Assembly (NCBI RefSeq): GCF_003253435.1
Contig: NZ_QKUB01000002.1
Coordinates: forward strand, 49,015-113,014
Direction of reading: 5' to 3'
Length of the DNA: 64,000 nt
Source of the DNA: Metamycoplasma auris
Lineage (GTDB): Bacteria > Bacillota_I > Bacilli_A > Mycoplasmatales > Metamycoplasmataceae
The first letter of the stretch is position 1. The number at the start of each line of letters is the position of its first letter. Below, piece by piece: positions 23,642 to 35,106 of this stretch. A program made the translations under genes and the position numbers. The notes beneath the pieces were generated by a model, which worked only from the letters and a program-made list of their open reading frames with translations, made no database searches and was not told where the DNA came from.

Positions 23642-25288
23642 ATGAACAAGACAAAATTTTTAACTTTACTCACAAGTGCAACTATTCTTTCAGCTCCTCT
23701 AATTTCGGTTGTATCATGTGAATTACATGAAAAAAATAATGTTTTTTTATTTGTTCCTTTTAAAGAACAAGGTGAAAAACAATCATATAATACAGTTAAA
23801 GAAATTATAGATAAATTTAATGCTAACCTTGAAAGTAATGAAAAATACAAAAAAAATAAACTTGTTTTACGTAATGATCTTAGCAAAAAAGAAGTAAACT
23901 CAAAAATTAATCTTGAATTAAAAACTAAGGATTACCGCACTCCTTCAATTGTTTTTTCATTCCCTTCAATTGTTCCAAGAATTCAAGAAAATAATCGTCT
24001 AATTGACCTAACAGAAATTGCAAAAAAAAGTGGAATTCAAAAATATTCAAAGAATCTTTTGGATTACAACAAACGCCTAGGTTTTGAAAATGAATCTCAT
24101 ATTTATAATCTCCCTATAGGTATTGCTTCTGAATCTTTAATTGTAAATGATGTACTCTTATCTTATTATCTAAATGCATTATTTGAATATAATAAGTCAA
24201 AAAGTATTAATAATCAAAACATTTCAAACGCAGAAAAAAATCAAGGTTTAAATTCACTTATAAAGGATAGTAACAAATTTAACGATCTAACAAAAGAAAT
24301 TAGCATCGAATTCAATGATAATGAATTAAAAAAATGAGATTTAGACTTAAGTAAAGATATCTTTGCTTACTCTGATGATTTTAATAAGTTTTGTAATCTG
24401 ATTAGAAAAAGTGTAAAGAAATTCAATATTAAACAAGGAAAAGTTAATAATAAAATAGACATCCTTTATGTAAGACATATTGAAAATTATATTTATGGAG
24501 AATTATTTAAAAAAGCTAATTCTGATTTTAAAAATTATGCAATTGGATACACAGAGAAAAATAAATTTAATTTCGAAATTTTTAAAGAAAACTCTAAACA
24601 ATACAATGACTTTTATTCAACAATAAAAAACTTCTATTCAAATTTAAAGAATGATGTTATTAAAACTGAAAGATTAAAAAACTTTGTTCCTGCTAGTTTT
24701 ACAAATCAATTATTTACAATCGCTACAACAAGATTGTTATATGCAAAAGAGGCTGTCGACTTCTTTAATGAAAATAAAGGTAGATTTTCGATAAAGAATG
24801 TTCCATTTAAAGCTAACGAAAAACAAACAAATGGTTCATATTTTATTCAAGGATTATTTTTATCTGCAATCAAATCTGACATCGAAAATAAAAATGAAGT
24901 AGTAAATCAATTTTTAGATTGATTTTATGATCCAAAAAATCTAATTGAATGAAATTATTTGAATTACAAAGTTAAGTTAAGTCCTGTTGAATATTTAGCT
25001 TTAAATCTAGTTTACTTATATCCTTCAGAGAACTTTAAAAATACTTATAAATCAATCAAAGAGATTCAAAATGATTCAAATGATTTAGTAATAAAGAATA
25101 TTGAAAACAAAGATTTAATTCCTTTTACTGATTTAGTTGATTCTGAAAGTAAAAACGAATTAATAAGAATTTATATCAAAACATACGTAAATAGTCTACT
25201 TTTAAAGAATTTAAAAAACAAAGACGACAAAGACACAGAAGCTATAGTTAAGAAATTCATCAACCAAATTGAAGAAAAAATTAAATAG
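23642..25288 (+). CDS. Substrate-binding-like surface lipoprotein
   Basis: A 548-residue lipoprotein; signal MNKTKFLTLLTSATILSAPL with lipobox SVVSC, Cys26. UGA Trp codons join three apparent ORFs. The opening of the mature protein (NVFLFVPFKEQGEKQSYNTV) and the segment YNLPIGIASESLIVNDVLL resemble type 1 extracellular solute-binding proteins, the pattern of the mycoplasma P68/P80-like lipoproteins. No permease genes are adjacent. It lies directly after trxB, and the phosphohexomutase-like gene starts seven bases after its stop. Function is inferred from fold-like features only. Confidence 0.75.
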
Positions 25289-25295
25289 GATAATT

Positions 25296-26861
25296 ATGGA
25301 TTTAAATGCAAATTCCATTGAAGAAATTAAGGAAAACAACAATATAAAAAAGATTTTTTCTATCAAAGACAATCATATCATCGCAGAAATAAATGATAAA
25401 TTCAATGCATTTAATGAAACAACAATTAAGCGCCTTGCCCAATCAATAATCAATGTATTGAATAAAGAAAAAAAAATCGACCTAAAAATTTTTATAGCTA
25501 ATGATGGAAGCAATAAAAATTTAATATCTTTTGAAAAAAGTATTGGTGATGTGATGGCTTTTCAAAATGGGCAAGTCTATAATTTTGAAGGACATACTCC
25601 TATTTCTTTAGCATTCCTGAAGTTTGTTAATTTTTCGACTGATTCTTTTTTAATTAGCATTTATTTACACAAATATAATCTTAAAAATAAGTATGCAATT
25701 TCAATCTATAATAAAGATAATGAAGCTGTCAGCCCTAAATTTCTTGAATTAGTATTAAATGAATATCAATCAATTCAAAACAAAGAAATTAATACTGTTC
25801 AAAATGAGCGTAAACTTCTTGATTTTGATAAATTACTAAAAGAATATTCTCAAATAATCCTATCAAGAAATTACACTAAAAATGCCAATCATCTTTTAAA
25901 AATAGGAATAATAAATTCTAGTTTACAAAATACCTTTGTTAAAAGAATCCTTGGTAAAAATGACATAGCATATCAAGTCTTAAAACCAAAATTAAAGGAA
26001 GATAAACCTAAAACAATCAAATTTTTAGCATTTAGCTATCATAAACTAAAAAACATTGAATACATTATTAAATTTTCATTTGATTATCAAAAACTTTTTC
26101 TATACAAAAGAAATTATGATAAGTCTCTTTATTTACAATATGACTTAATTGATATAAGTGATCTTATCTCTTTATATCTAATGTTTATAAATAATCATAA
26201 TATTATTCCTAATGATAGTTTTGTGCCCATTCAAGATATCTACTGTTCACATTTAATTAAAGAAGAAAACATAACTAATTTATGCTCACAATTAAGTTTA
26301 AGATTAAAAGCTAATTGAATAACACCAATTGAACAAATTACATCCAATAATGCTTTATATTTCGATGAGGAACATAATGTATATTTGTATAGCAAAGAAA
26401 AATTAGGGTTAGATGGATTTAGCTTCCTAAGTATCATTGTTGACATGCTAAATTACTATAAGACTCAAGCAATGAAATACAATGATATCTATGATCAAAT
26501 TAAAAACTTATCTAAACCACTAATTGTTTCTGAGTTTCAATTTGATTGTGATCCAAAAAATATAAGTGACTTTGAAACAAAATTATTCGTTCAAGATAAG
26601 ATTGGTCAAATAAAAGTTTCATCAATTGAAAATATCAGTTCATATCAAAAAAATAAAAATCAAAAATATATTGCAAAATTTAATTTCTTACAAAATGAGT
26701 GAGTTAGCATTAAATATGATTTTATCAATGAAAGACTAATTTTTAATGTTCAAGAAAATAAAAAAACTAAAGGTAATCTATCTAAAAAAATAAGAAACTA
26801 TATGTCAAAATTTGTTTCAAAATATAACAAACCTCTTATTAGTTTTAAACTATTTGAATAA
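25296..26861 (+). CDS. Phosphohexomutase-like protein lacking catalytic loops
   Basis: A 521-residue protein. By reading I align it with the four domains of alpha-D-phosphohexomutases: residues 38-58 (AFNETTIKRLAQSIINVLNK), 64-72, GHTP at 99-102, IYNKDN at 137-142, a domain III strand around 254-270, and LDGFSFLSIIVDMLNYYKTQ at 372-391. All four active-site loops are replaced: the Ser loop TASHNP by residues 119-128, the metal loop DPDADR by SFDYQK (261-266), the sugar loop by FDEEHN (356-361), and the phosphate loop SGTEP around 471-481. No signal peptide. Start at 25296 has AGGA upstream, seven bases after the lipoprotein stop. Likely a pseudoenzyme; alternatively an unrelated protein. Confidence 0.6.
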
Positions 26862-26909
26862 AAATCCCATAGTTTAAAATTTCATATTTCTAATAATTTC
26901 GTATATCAT

Positions 26910-26940
26910 AAATAAGTATTTAAAAGTACTTATTTTTTTA
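26910..26940 (+). terminator. Terminator of the lgt operon
   Basis: AATAAGTA and TACTTATT (26911-26918 and 26927-26934) flank a short loop, followed by TTTTTT. Confidence 0.8.
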
Positions 26941-26950
26941 TAAAATAGAG

Positions 26951-27106
26951 TATAATTTTGTTCGCATTGACACAGCATAATAATATTAATTAAATGTTTT
27001 TTCTTTGTTTTAAATTTGAAAGTAAGTAAGCTGTAATCCCGAAATCATTAGAGAAAAAAATATAGTTAAGAATTATTAATTTGTCTTTGCATATTGAAAG
27101 GAAAAT
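26951..27106 (+). promoter_or_regulatory. rpsD promoter and long 5' leader
   Basis: TATAAT at 26951-26956 predicts a start near 26963 and a leader of about 140 bases before rpsD, with a ribosome site GAAAGGAAAAT. A leader this long is a candidate site for S4 autoregulation as known for rpsD in other Firmicutes, but I see no decisive structure. Confidence 0.5.
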
Positions 27107-27709
27107 ATGTCAAGATTTTTAGGATCAATTTTTAAAAAATCAAGAAGATATGGTACATCTCTTTTAGAAAACAATAAAGAATTTACTAAAGGCAAAAAGA
27201 GAACAACCGCTCCAGGACAACATGGTGCAAAAAGAACTAAACCATCTGACTATCAACTACACATGTATGAAAAACAAAAAGTTAGATTCATGTATGGTTT
27301 AAATGAAAGACAATTCAAAAACTTATTCAACGTTGCTGCAAGAAAAAGTGGTGTTACAGGTACAAACCTTCTACAACTTGTTGAATCAAGATTAGACAAC
27401 TTAATTTTCAGAGGTGGATTTGCTCGCACAAGAGCACAAGCTAGACAATTTGTAAATCATAATCACGTAACTGTTGATGGTCATAAAGCAAATATTCCAT
27501 CAATGATTATTAAAACTGGTTCTGTAATTGAAATTAAACCTTCATTACAAAATAACGACGAATTAAAGGCAGCATTGGAAGTAATGCAAACTTCACCTTG
27601 ATTGACACGTGAAAACTTTAAAGTAACATACACAAGATTGCCTGAAAGAAATGAATTCGCAAAAGAAATTGATGAATCATTAATTGTTGAATACTACAAT
27701 AGACGTTAA
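27107..27709 (+). CDS. rpsD: 30S ribosomal protein S4
   Basis: Primary 16S rRNA-binding protein of 200 residues. UGA at 27599-27601 is Trp, restoring the C terminus ending in EYYNRR. The S4 RNA-binding domain reads [35 protein letters not shown]. The N-terminal zinc-finger Cys residues found in some S4 proteins are absent. It is monocistronic, with its own promoter and terminator. Confidence 0.98.
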
Positions 27710-27710
27710 A

Positions 27711-27754
27711 ATAAAAGCAATGATATCAATAATCAAGATACCATTGCTTTTTTA
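27711..27754 (+). terminator. Terminator of rpsD
   Basis: AAAAGCAATGATATC and GATACCATTGCTTTT pair with one mismatch across an AATAATCAA loop, followed by a T run. Confidence 0.85.
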
Positions 27755-27795
27755 GACTTTTTTATTTCACATTAAATAATCAATAATAAAAAATA

Positions 27796-27877
27796 AAACC
27801 ACAAGACACTGCACTTCTCGACATGGCTGCTATAATTTCTATCCTGACCAGATTACAAGGTTGCTGTTCTTATGGCA
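27796..27877 (-). ncRNA. ffs: Signal recognition particle RNA (4.5S)
   Basis: On the minus strand the conserved SRP helix 8 is visible: GGTCAGG, then ATAGAAATTAT with a GAAA tetraloop, then AGCAGCC. The ends pair: GCCATAAGAACAGCA at the 5' side with TGCAGTGTCTTGTGG at the 3' side. The RNA ends in a T-rich stretch (GGTTTTATTTTTT). A minus strand TATAAT (plus 27884-27889) lies seven to ten bases before the predicted start. About 80 nt, the short bacterial form. Exact ends are estimated. Confidence 0.88.
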
Positions 27878-27883
27878 ATATTA

Positions 27884-27889
27884 TTATAT
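27884..27889 (-). promoter_or_regulatory. -10 box of the SRP RNA gene
   Basis: TATAAT on the minus strand, correctly spaced from the start of the SRP RNA stem. Confidence 0.6.
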
Positions 27890-27921
27890 AATAAATTTCA
27901 ATCATTTTATTCATTAGACAA

Positions 27922-27953
27922 ATAAAAAAATATGCAAATTAGATTGCATATTT
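27922..27953 (-). terminator. Terminator of the M23 lipoprotein gene
   Basis: Perfect 10-bp inverted repeat AAATATGCAA/TTGCATATTT (27928-27937 and 27944-27953) followed on the minus strand by a run of T. Confidence 0.8.
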
Positions 27954-27971
27954 ATTTGTTTTTATTGAAAT

Positions 27972-30248
27972 TTATTTTTGTTTATTTAAATCATAGAATT
28001 CTTCAATACCAAATGAAACAGTTTTATCATTTCTTAGATCATAAATAATATTAGGATTTAAGTATCCATTTTTAATTTCATAATCAGTGATGCTTAATTT
28101 ATCTTTATATAATCCAATTTCATTAAGTTTCATTGATTTCTTATCGCTACCTTTTATCTCTTCACCTGTTTTTGGATCCACTTTATTTACAATAGCATTA
28201 CTTGTTCCGCTCGAATGAACACCAATATTACCTATTTGAGTATAAACCTTTTTACTTTCATCATAATATCTATTAACTCTATTTTCATCAAGAGCTTGTC
28301 TTTGAGAAGTTAAGAAGTAATTTGGTGATAGATATTTGGATCTATTTGAATACAAATTAACATGTGCATGCGACATTCATCCACCATTGGTTGCTTCAGT
28401 TCCTAAATATCCAATAATTTGTCCTTTTTTAACTGACTTTGGATTTTTAGGAGTAACTCCTTCGGCAACAGTTATTACTCTTTTGCCACTAGTATTGTCT
28501 TGTTTAGATGTAATACCTATTATTTCATTATTCAATGTCTTTTGGGCATCTAAATGTAAGAATGACATATAAATGTATTTATCATTATTAGTTAAATATA
28601 ATTCTTTTTCTTTAGGACTTCAATCAATTAGATTATTAACCGAAATTCTTACTACTACAACAGTTCCGACTCCAGTTCATGCTGTTGCAACTTTTAAATC
28701 ATAAGCAGCAACAATATCACCATCATAGGGCATTAAAACAGCTTGATGATCTGGTGCTAAATAATCCTCCCCAAAGTGTAAGAATAATGGTGTTTTAATA
28801 CTATCATTACCATAGAAACCTCTAGAAATACCATATCCACCTGAAAAAATATGTGATTTATATGCAGTAAAGAAGTCTTTTTTAATACTTGCTAGATTAG
28901 TTGTTGTAATTCTATCTGTAGCAAAGTTAGGAGCTACTATATTTTGCTTTGTGAATTCTGATTCATATAGTAATGCATCTTTTTTAGATCCTAATGTTTT
29001 TTCAATTGTAATTGGATCTTTTTTACCTTTTAAATAAACATTTAGTTTAACTTTTGATTTTCTAAATCCATTTGCTTTTAAATCAACAATCTCAATCTTT
29101 TCAATATCCTTATTTTGTGATTTAACAATTAAATTACTCTTATCAAATGATTCGTGATTTGTATTTATTTCACTATAAAAAATAGTATTAACTTTAACTG
29201 ATTCAGTCAATCTTAATTTACTTAAGAATTCATTATTAAACTTAAATTTAAGATTAAACGTTACTCCAGCCTCTGGAGTTTTTAGTGTTTTACCGTCCTT
29301 TTTATCATCACTAATAACTCCAACTCTAACTTTCAAAATGCCTTTATCTGATGCTAAGCTTTTATCCTTTAAATCAACATCAAATGCAGTCATTTTTAAT
29401 TGAACTTTTTTATCTTTAACCTTATCTTTCAATTTGTCAAATGCTTCACTCTTAACTTCAAAAATTTTGCTTAATTGTTCAGTATTTAATTGACCAATTC
29501 CTCATTTATTAATAATACCTTGGATTTCTTGTTTATTAATTTCATCCTTTAGTGTAACTTTAAAATCAGTTTCTTTTAACTTCTTGATTTCTGAATAAGT
29601 TTCAAATACTTCTTTGTTTTTATCGGCATTCTTATCTTTAACATTAGGAATTCTAAATTTAATAGATTGACTAATAAACATTCCCTTTATATATTCAGCT
29701 TTATCATGATTTGTTAAATATAATTTAACAACAACTGGAACTAGTACATCAAAATAATTTCCTGGATCATAAAAGACATTATTATAGTCAATATGAAAAT
29801 TCAATCTACTTAAAAATTCATCACTTAAATTGAATTCTTTTTGAATGATTGACTTAAATTTGTCTTTATCAAATTCCATGTATTTAACCATGAAATTATT
29901 TTTCATCATATTATCAAAGGTTACATTTTTAGCTTCAGCACCATCTTTGAAAATAACCAAATCATCATGATTAGTATTATTGAAATACTCATTGATTTCA
30001 TTTAACATGTGAATTTGATTGTATTTTTCATATCTTGATAATTCATTTTTATTCGCAGCAAAATCAACATTCAAAAAGACTTCTGAAGACTTTTTATTTT
30101 CCTTAGTCTTGTCAGTATTATTGCTATTTGAATCAGCAGTTGGTTTTGTTGTCTTGCATGCGATAACCAATGAAATAGGCGAAACCGCTAGTAAACTAGC
30201 TGATGTAAGCAACAAAGTTTTTTTTAAGTTTATATGTTTCTTATACAT
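27972..30248 (-). CDS. Lipoprotein with M23 metallopeptidase domain
   Basis: A 758-residue lipoprotein. The ATG at 30248 is preferred over one at 30260 because AAGGAT lies just upstream of it. Signal MYKKHINLKKTLLLTSASLL with lipobox ending at Cys31. The C-terminal third carries an M23 (LytM/lysostaphin) domain: HFGEDY with zinc ligands H491 and D495, a P-x-x-G-x-I/V barrel stretch (MPYDGDIVAAYD), a conserved SFLHLDAQ, GQIIGYLG, and HAH with H627 and H629. All zinc ligands appear intact, so it may be active, which is odd in a wall-less organism. UGA Trp codons join four ORFs. It follows the aquaporin-like gene by 23-35 bases. Confidence 0.85.
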
Positions 30249-30283
30249 TTTATCCTTCATATTTATCTACAAAATTTATGTAA

Positions 30284-31198
30284 TTATGAAACTGAGATAA
30301 TTCCCCCTGTTTTGATTTTAATTGCAACTGTCGCAAGTGCAATATCAATTGGTATTAGCACACTAAAAACAATAACAACAAGAAGCTTAGCTCATTGCAT
30401 CATATAACTTTTAATTTGATTTATTCTTTGATTTTTTTCTAGTTTAAAATATGCAATACTTTTTATAATAAGTTCAATCATTGGAAAAGCTAAATGAAAT
30501 GAGAAAAAATCAAAAAATGAAGAGATTAAAATAACCATTCCAACAACTACTAATTGAACTAAATGAATTTGAAAATGATTGCTTGAATAAGTTGCTGTAT
30601 TAATCATTCCAGCAAATGGAAATAAAACCATTAGCAGTGTAATAAAGAAACCTTCTTTAAGAATGAATTTACCAAAACCTAAATTAGAATTATTTTCAAA
30701 TATTGATAAAAAGTTTAATTTTTGAAGTTCATTTTTGTTTGTATTTTTATTATTTACAATTTTATACATCCAAAAGAACATATAGAAAAATATCAAACCT
30801 AATAATCCTCCCAATAATTGGCCACCAATTAAATAAGGTATTCCCTTATATACTGGACTTCCAATTCATCCTTTCTTAAGCGGTGTTTGACCTGATGCTC
30901 CATAACCTAACAAAAAGGAATTGAATAATACAATCATTGGATTACCCATAATATGAACTGGATTACGAGAACCAATTGTACTAAGTCCAATTGGTACAAA
31001 GATTGAAAGAAAAGTAGCTAGCACAAAACCTACAGTCAAAAAGATTTTACTTTCATTTTTCTTTAAAATTATTGCAATTAGTCTTCAACTTAAAACAAAA
31101 AAGACTAATAGAAATACTGAAATTATTTCAAAAGAAAATACTGTTGCATTAAATTGTAAATCTAGTACCTTCTTTGGAGTATTAACTAATGCTTGCAT
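30284..31198 (-). CDS. Divergent aquaporin/glycerol-facilitator-like protein
   Basis: A 304-residue membrane protein with six hydrophobic helices plus two short half-helices, in the order expected for the MIP family: helices at about 18-36, 47-68, half-helix NPVHIMGNPMIVLFNSFLLG, helix YLIGGQLLGGLLGLIFF, helix FFITLLMVLFPFAGM, helix LVVVGMVILISSFF, half-helix FHLAFPMIELI, and a final helix. The two NPA boxes would be NPM and FPM, so the pore motif is degenerate. A typical QLLGG in helix 3 supports the call. If correct it conducts glycerol, water or a related solute. The start at 31198 has no strong ribosome site. Co-transcribed with the M23 lipoprotein. Confidence 0.55.
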
Positions 31199-31598
31199 TA
31201 TTATTCTGCTTTCAATTATTTTCTCTATTATTTTGGTTTCAATTTTACTATTGAGAAATAAAGTGAATAAATTTAATAATTACTAAAAACAAATTCATAA
31301 TTAGCAATCATTTAAGGTTTATTCTTTTATATTTTACTCTTATATAAAAATCCATATACATTTATTAAACATCATAGAGAATTTAAGGTTCTTATTTTAG
31401 CTTTTATACGCTTAATATAATTGAAATAAAGTTTCAACTCAAATGATTTATTTAACGCAACAACACTAAAATTTTTATAAATATAACTATTAACGATAAT
31501 AAAAAATAATATTAAAATTATATATAGAATGTTTTTAAATAAAAGACCTTTATTTAAAGTTAAATTTCAAAAAAATAATAAGTATAAAAGAGGTTAAT
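31199..31598. promoter_or_regulatory. Divergent promoter region upstream of nox
   Basis: A 400-base AT-rich gap between the aquaporin-like gene (-) and nox (+). It contains no ORF or RNA gene that I can see. An inverted repeat TTTAAATAAA / TTTATTTAAA (31534-31543 and 31549-31558) lies 41 bases before the nox ATG and could be an operator or leader hairpin; TATATATAGAAT just upstream (about 31519-31530) may hold the -10 box. Confidence 0.45.
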
Positions 31599-32969
31599 AT
31601 GAAAGTTATTGTATTAGGTACAAACCATGCTGGTACAACAACTGTTAGAACACTTAAACGACTAGATCCTAGCTGTGAAGTCACAACATATGATAAGAAT
31701 GATGCAATTTCATTTTTAGGTTGTGGGATTGCTTTGTGAGTTAAGGGTGAAGTAAAAGACTCTAACATGTTATTCTATGCATCACCTGAGATTCTTAGAT
31801 CTGAAGGCATAAATGTCTTTATGAATCATGAAGTTCTTTCAATTGATGAAAAAGAAAAAACTGTTTTGGTTAAAGACCTAAAAACTGGGAATATTAAAAA
31901 GGATAACTATGACAAATTGGTTATGGCAACAGGTACTTGACCAATTATCCCACCAATTCCCGGGATTGATTTAGAAGGCGTACAAATCGTAAAAAACTAT
32001 CACCATGCAAAAACTATTTTGGAACATAATTTAAATAAAAATTATAAAAAAATAGCAATTGTTGGAGCTGGATACATCGGTGTTGAATTAGTTGAAGCAT
32101 TTAATGAATATGGTAAAGATGTGACCTTAATTGATGTTGCTAACCGTATCATGCCACTTTATTATGACAAAGAATTTACTGATTTAATGGAAGAAAAAAT
32201 GATTAAAGCTGGCATTAAGTTAGAACTAAATTCTAGGGTCATAGAATTTAGAGGACAAAATGGTAAGGTTACACAAGTAATTACTGATAAAGGTGCCATT
32301 GATGTTGACTATGTAATCTTTTCAGTTGGTGTTAGACCACAATCAAAGATTGTTGAAAATATTTGTGAATTAGATGCAACTAAGGCAATTGTTACAAACG
32401 ATTATATGCAAACTACAAATCCAAATATTTATGCTGTCGGAGATTGTGCACAAGTATATAACAAGGCAACTGGTCGACGTGCTCCAATCCAATTAGCTAC
32501 AACCGCAGTTAGAACAGGAATTACTGCAGCAACTAATATCATCAAAGGCAATATTCTTAAATCACCAGGTTACACAGGTGCTAACGGAATTTCTGTATTT
32601 GGTTTAAATATGGCTAGCGTTGGAATTAGCGTTGAAGCAGCTGCAAGATTCGGAATTGATGTTGAATCAATTAATTTTAAAGATTTAGATCGTCCAGAAT
32701 TTATGTCAACAGCAAATGAAGTTTCATTTAAAGTTGTATGAGATAAAAAAACAAGAAAAATTCTTGGAGCACAAGTTGCTAGCGAAAAAAATCACACTGA
32801 AACAATGTACATGATGGCATTAGCAATTCAAAGGGATTTAACGATTGATGAATTGCCTTTAGTAGATATTTTCTTCCTTCCTCACTTTAATAAACCATTT
32901 AACTTTATTTGTTTAGCTGGACTTGAAGTTTTAGGATTAAATTACTTCAAAAAAGAGGATAAAAAATAA
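31599..32969 (+). CDS. nox: NADH oxidase (CoA-disulfide reductase family)
   Basis: Flavoprotein that reoxidises NADH with O2, normally to water; 456 residues. FAD motif GTNHAGTTTVRTL at the N terminus, redox-active Cys42 in FLGCGIALW, NADH-binding GAGYIGVELVEAF, and second FAD motif YAVGDCAQV. The ATG at 31599 follows AAAAGAGG. Regenerates NAD+ for glycolysis and the PDH complex whose genes follow, consistent with its place at the head of the operon. UGA Trp codons are present. Confidence 0.96.
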
Positions 32970-32971
32970 TC

Positions 32972-33973
32972 ATGATTAATTTATTAATTTCAAAGCATAA
33001 CAATCCTGCTATGAATTTAGCAATTGAAGAATATTTAACATATCACTACAAAACAAAAGATCCTATTGTTTTCTTTTGACAAAATGCTAATACAATCGTT
33101 GTTGGAAGAAATCAAAATGCCTTTGCTGAAATCAATCTTGCTGAAGCACAAAAAGATAACGTTAGAGTAATTAAAAGAAATACTGGTGGAGGAACTGTTT
33201 ATCAAGATTTAGGTAATGTTTGTTATTCACTAATCGTTGATAATTCAGTTGATGAAGTTGATTATCAAAAAGCTCTTCAACCAATTATTACTTATTTAAA
33301 TGAAAATGGAATTAATGCAGCGTTTTCTGGAAGAAATGATATGTCAATTGATGGCTATAAAGTTTCAGGAAATGCACAACTAAAGACTAATGAAAAAACA
33401 TTAATTCATGGAACACTATTATTTGATGTTGACTTATCTAAAATAATTAAATATTTAGTTGTTGATCCTGAAAAATTAAAACATCAACAAATTAAATCAA
33501 AACCAGCTAAGGTAAGGAATATTAAAGAATTTTTTAAAGATATTAATAAGGAAATTGATTTAAAAACCTTTATTAATGACGTTGTCAATTCATATATCAA
33601 AAACGAAAAAATCAATTGAATTGAATTTAATGATAAAGAAATACAATCAATTGAAAATCAAAAGATAAATAAATATGACCAATGAGATTGAACATTTGGG
33701 AAGAATACAAAATTTTCAATGGTTAAAAAAGAATATCTTGAAGGCAAGGGTTTTATTAATATCAATCTAGATGTTGTTGAAGGTAAAATTACTGCAATTA
33801 AAATTTATGGGGATTTCTTGGGAACACAGGGAACTGAGAAATTAGAAGAAAAATTAATCAATTCTAAATTTGAAAAAGAAGAAATAACAAAAATACTAAA
33901 TCAATTTGATTTGGAAGCAATATTTGCTAAAAACTTTAATGTAGATGACTTTTTAAATCTATTATTTAAGTAA
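32972..33973 (+). CDS. lplA: Lipoate-protein ligase A
   Basis: Attaches lipoate to lipoyl-domain lysines through lipoyl-AMP; 333 residues. The ATP/lipoate-binding motif is KRNTGGGTVYQDLGNVCYS, preceded by VGRNQNAFAEIN and followed by GRNDMSIDGYKVSGNAQ. The C-terminal accessory domain is present. It starts two bases after nox and lies directly upstream of the PDH genes whose lipoyl domains (in both E2 and E3) are its expected targets. Confidence 0.96.
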
Positions 33974-33996
33974 GTAAAATAAGAAAGGAGTTTAAA

Positions 33997-35106
33997 TTGA
34001 AATATTTAGGAAAATTTAATCCAGTAAAAGATGAAAAAGTTAGCATATTGGATAAAGATGGTAAAGTTATCAATCCTAAACTAATGCCAAACTTATCTGA
34101 CGAAGAGATTATTGAAGCATACAAAATGATGAATCTTTCACGTAGACAAGATATTTATCAAAATACAATGCAACGTCAAGGAAGACTTCTATCATTTCTT
34201 TCCTCAACAGGTCAAGAAGCTTGTGAGGTTGCATATATCAATGCTTTAAATAAAAAAACTGATCATTTTGCTAGTGGATATCGAAATAGTGCTGCATGAC
34301 TAGCAATGGGACAACCACCAAGAAATATCATGCTTTATTGAGTTGGAAATGAAATGGGAGCTAAAGCACCAGACGGTATTAATTGCTTACCTCCTAACAT
34401 TGTAATTGGTTCACAATATTCTCAAGCTACAGGAATAGCTTTTGCTGAAAAACATAAAAAAACAGGTGGTGTTGCACTAACTACAACTGGTGATGGTGGA
34501 ACAAGTGAAGGTGAAACATACGAAGCTATGAATTTTGCAAAAGTTCATGAACTTCCTTGCATCTTTGTTGTTGAAAATAACAAATGAGCAATTTCTACTT
34601 CATTAAATGAACAAACAAAATCATTGAATTTTGCAATCAAGGCACTTGCTACTGGAATGCCTTCAATTAAGGTTGATGGTAACGATTATTTAGCATGTAT
34701 TGCTGTTTTTAAAGAAGTGGTTGAATATGCTAGAAGCGGTAACGGACCAGTTTTAGTTGAATGTGACACATATAGATTAGGAGCCCATTCATCTTCAGAT
34801 AATCCTGACGCATATAGACCAAAGGGTGAATTTGAAGAAATGAAATTATATGATCCTCTTATAAGACTTAAGAATTTCTTAATTGATAAAAAAATCTGAT
34901 CTGAAGAATTACAAACTAAACTAGATGCAGAACAAGATGAATTTATAGCTTCTGAATTTGCTTGAGTTGAAAAGAACAAGGATTATGGACTAGAAGATAT
35001 TTTTAAATATCAATATGATAAACTGGATTTATTCTTAGAAGAACAATACAAAGAAGCTAAAGAGTTTTTTGATAAAAATCCAGATGCTAAAGGAGGACAC
35101 CATTAA
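33997..35106 (+). CDS. pdhA: Pyruvate dehydrogenase E1 alpha subunit
   Basis: Thiamine diphosphate-dependent decarboxylation of pyruvate, with PdhB. 369 residues, UGA Trp in several places. The start is a TTG at 33997, placed by an AAAGGAG site at 33984-33990. The ThDP-binding motif runs from GDGGTSEGE to ENNKWAIST. A conserved YRLGAHSSSDNPDAYR segment holds the phosphorylation-loop region. It overlaps pdhB by one base, so translation is coupled. Confidence 0.97.
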
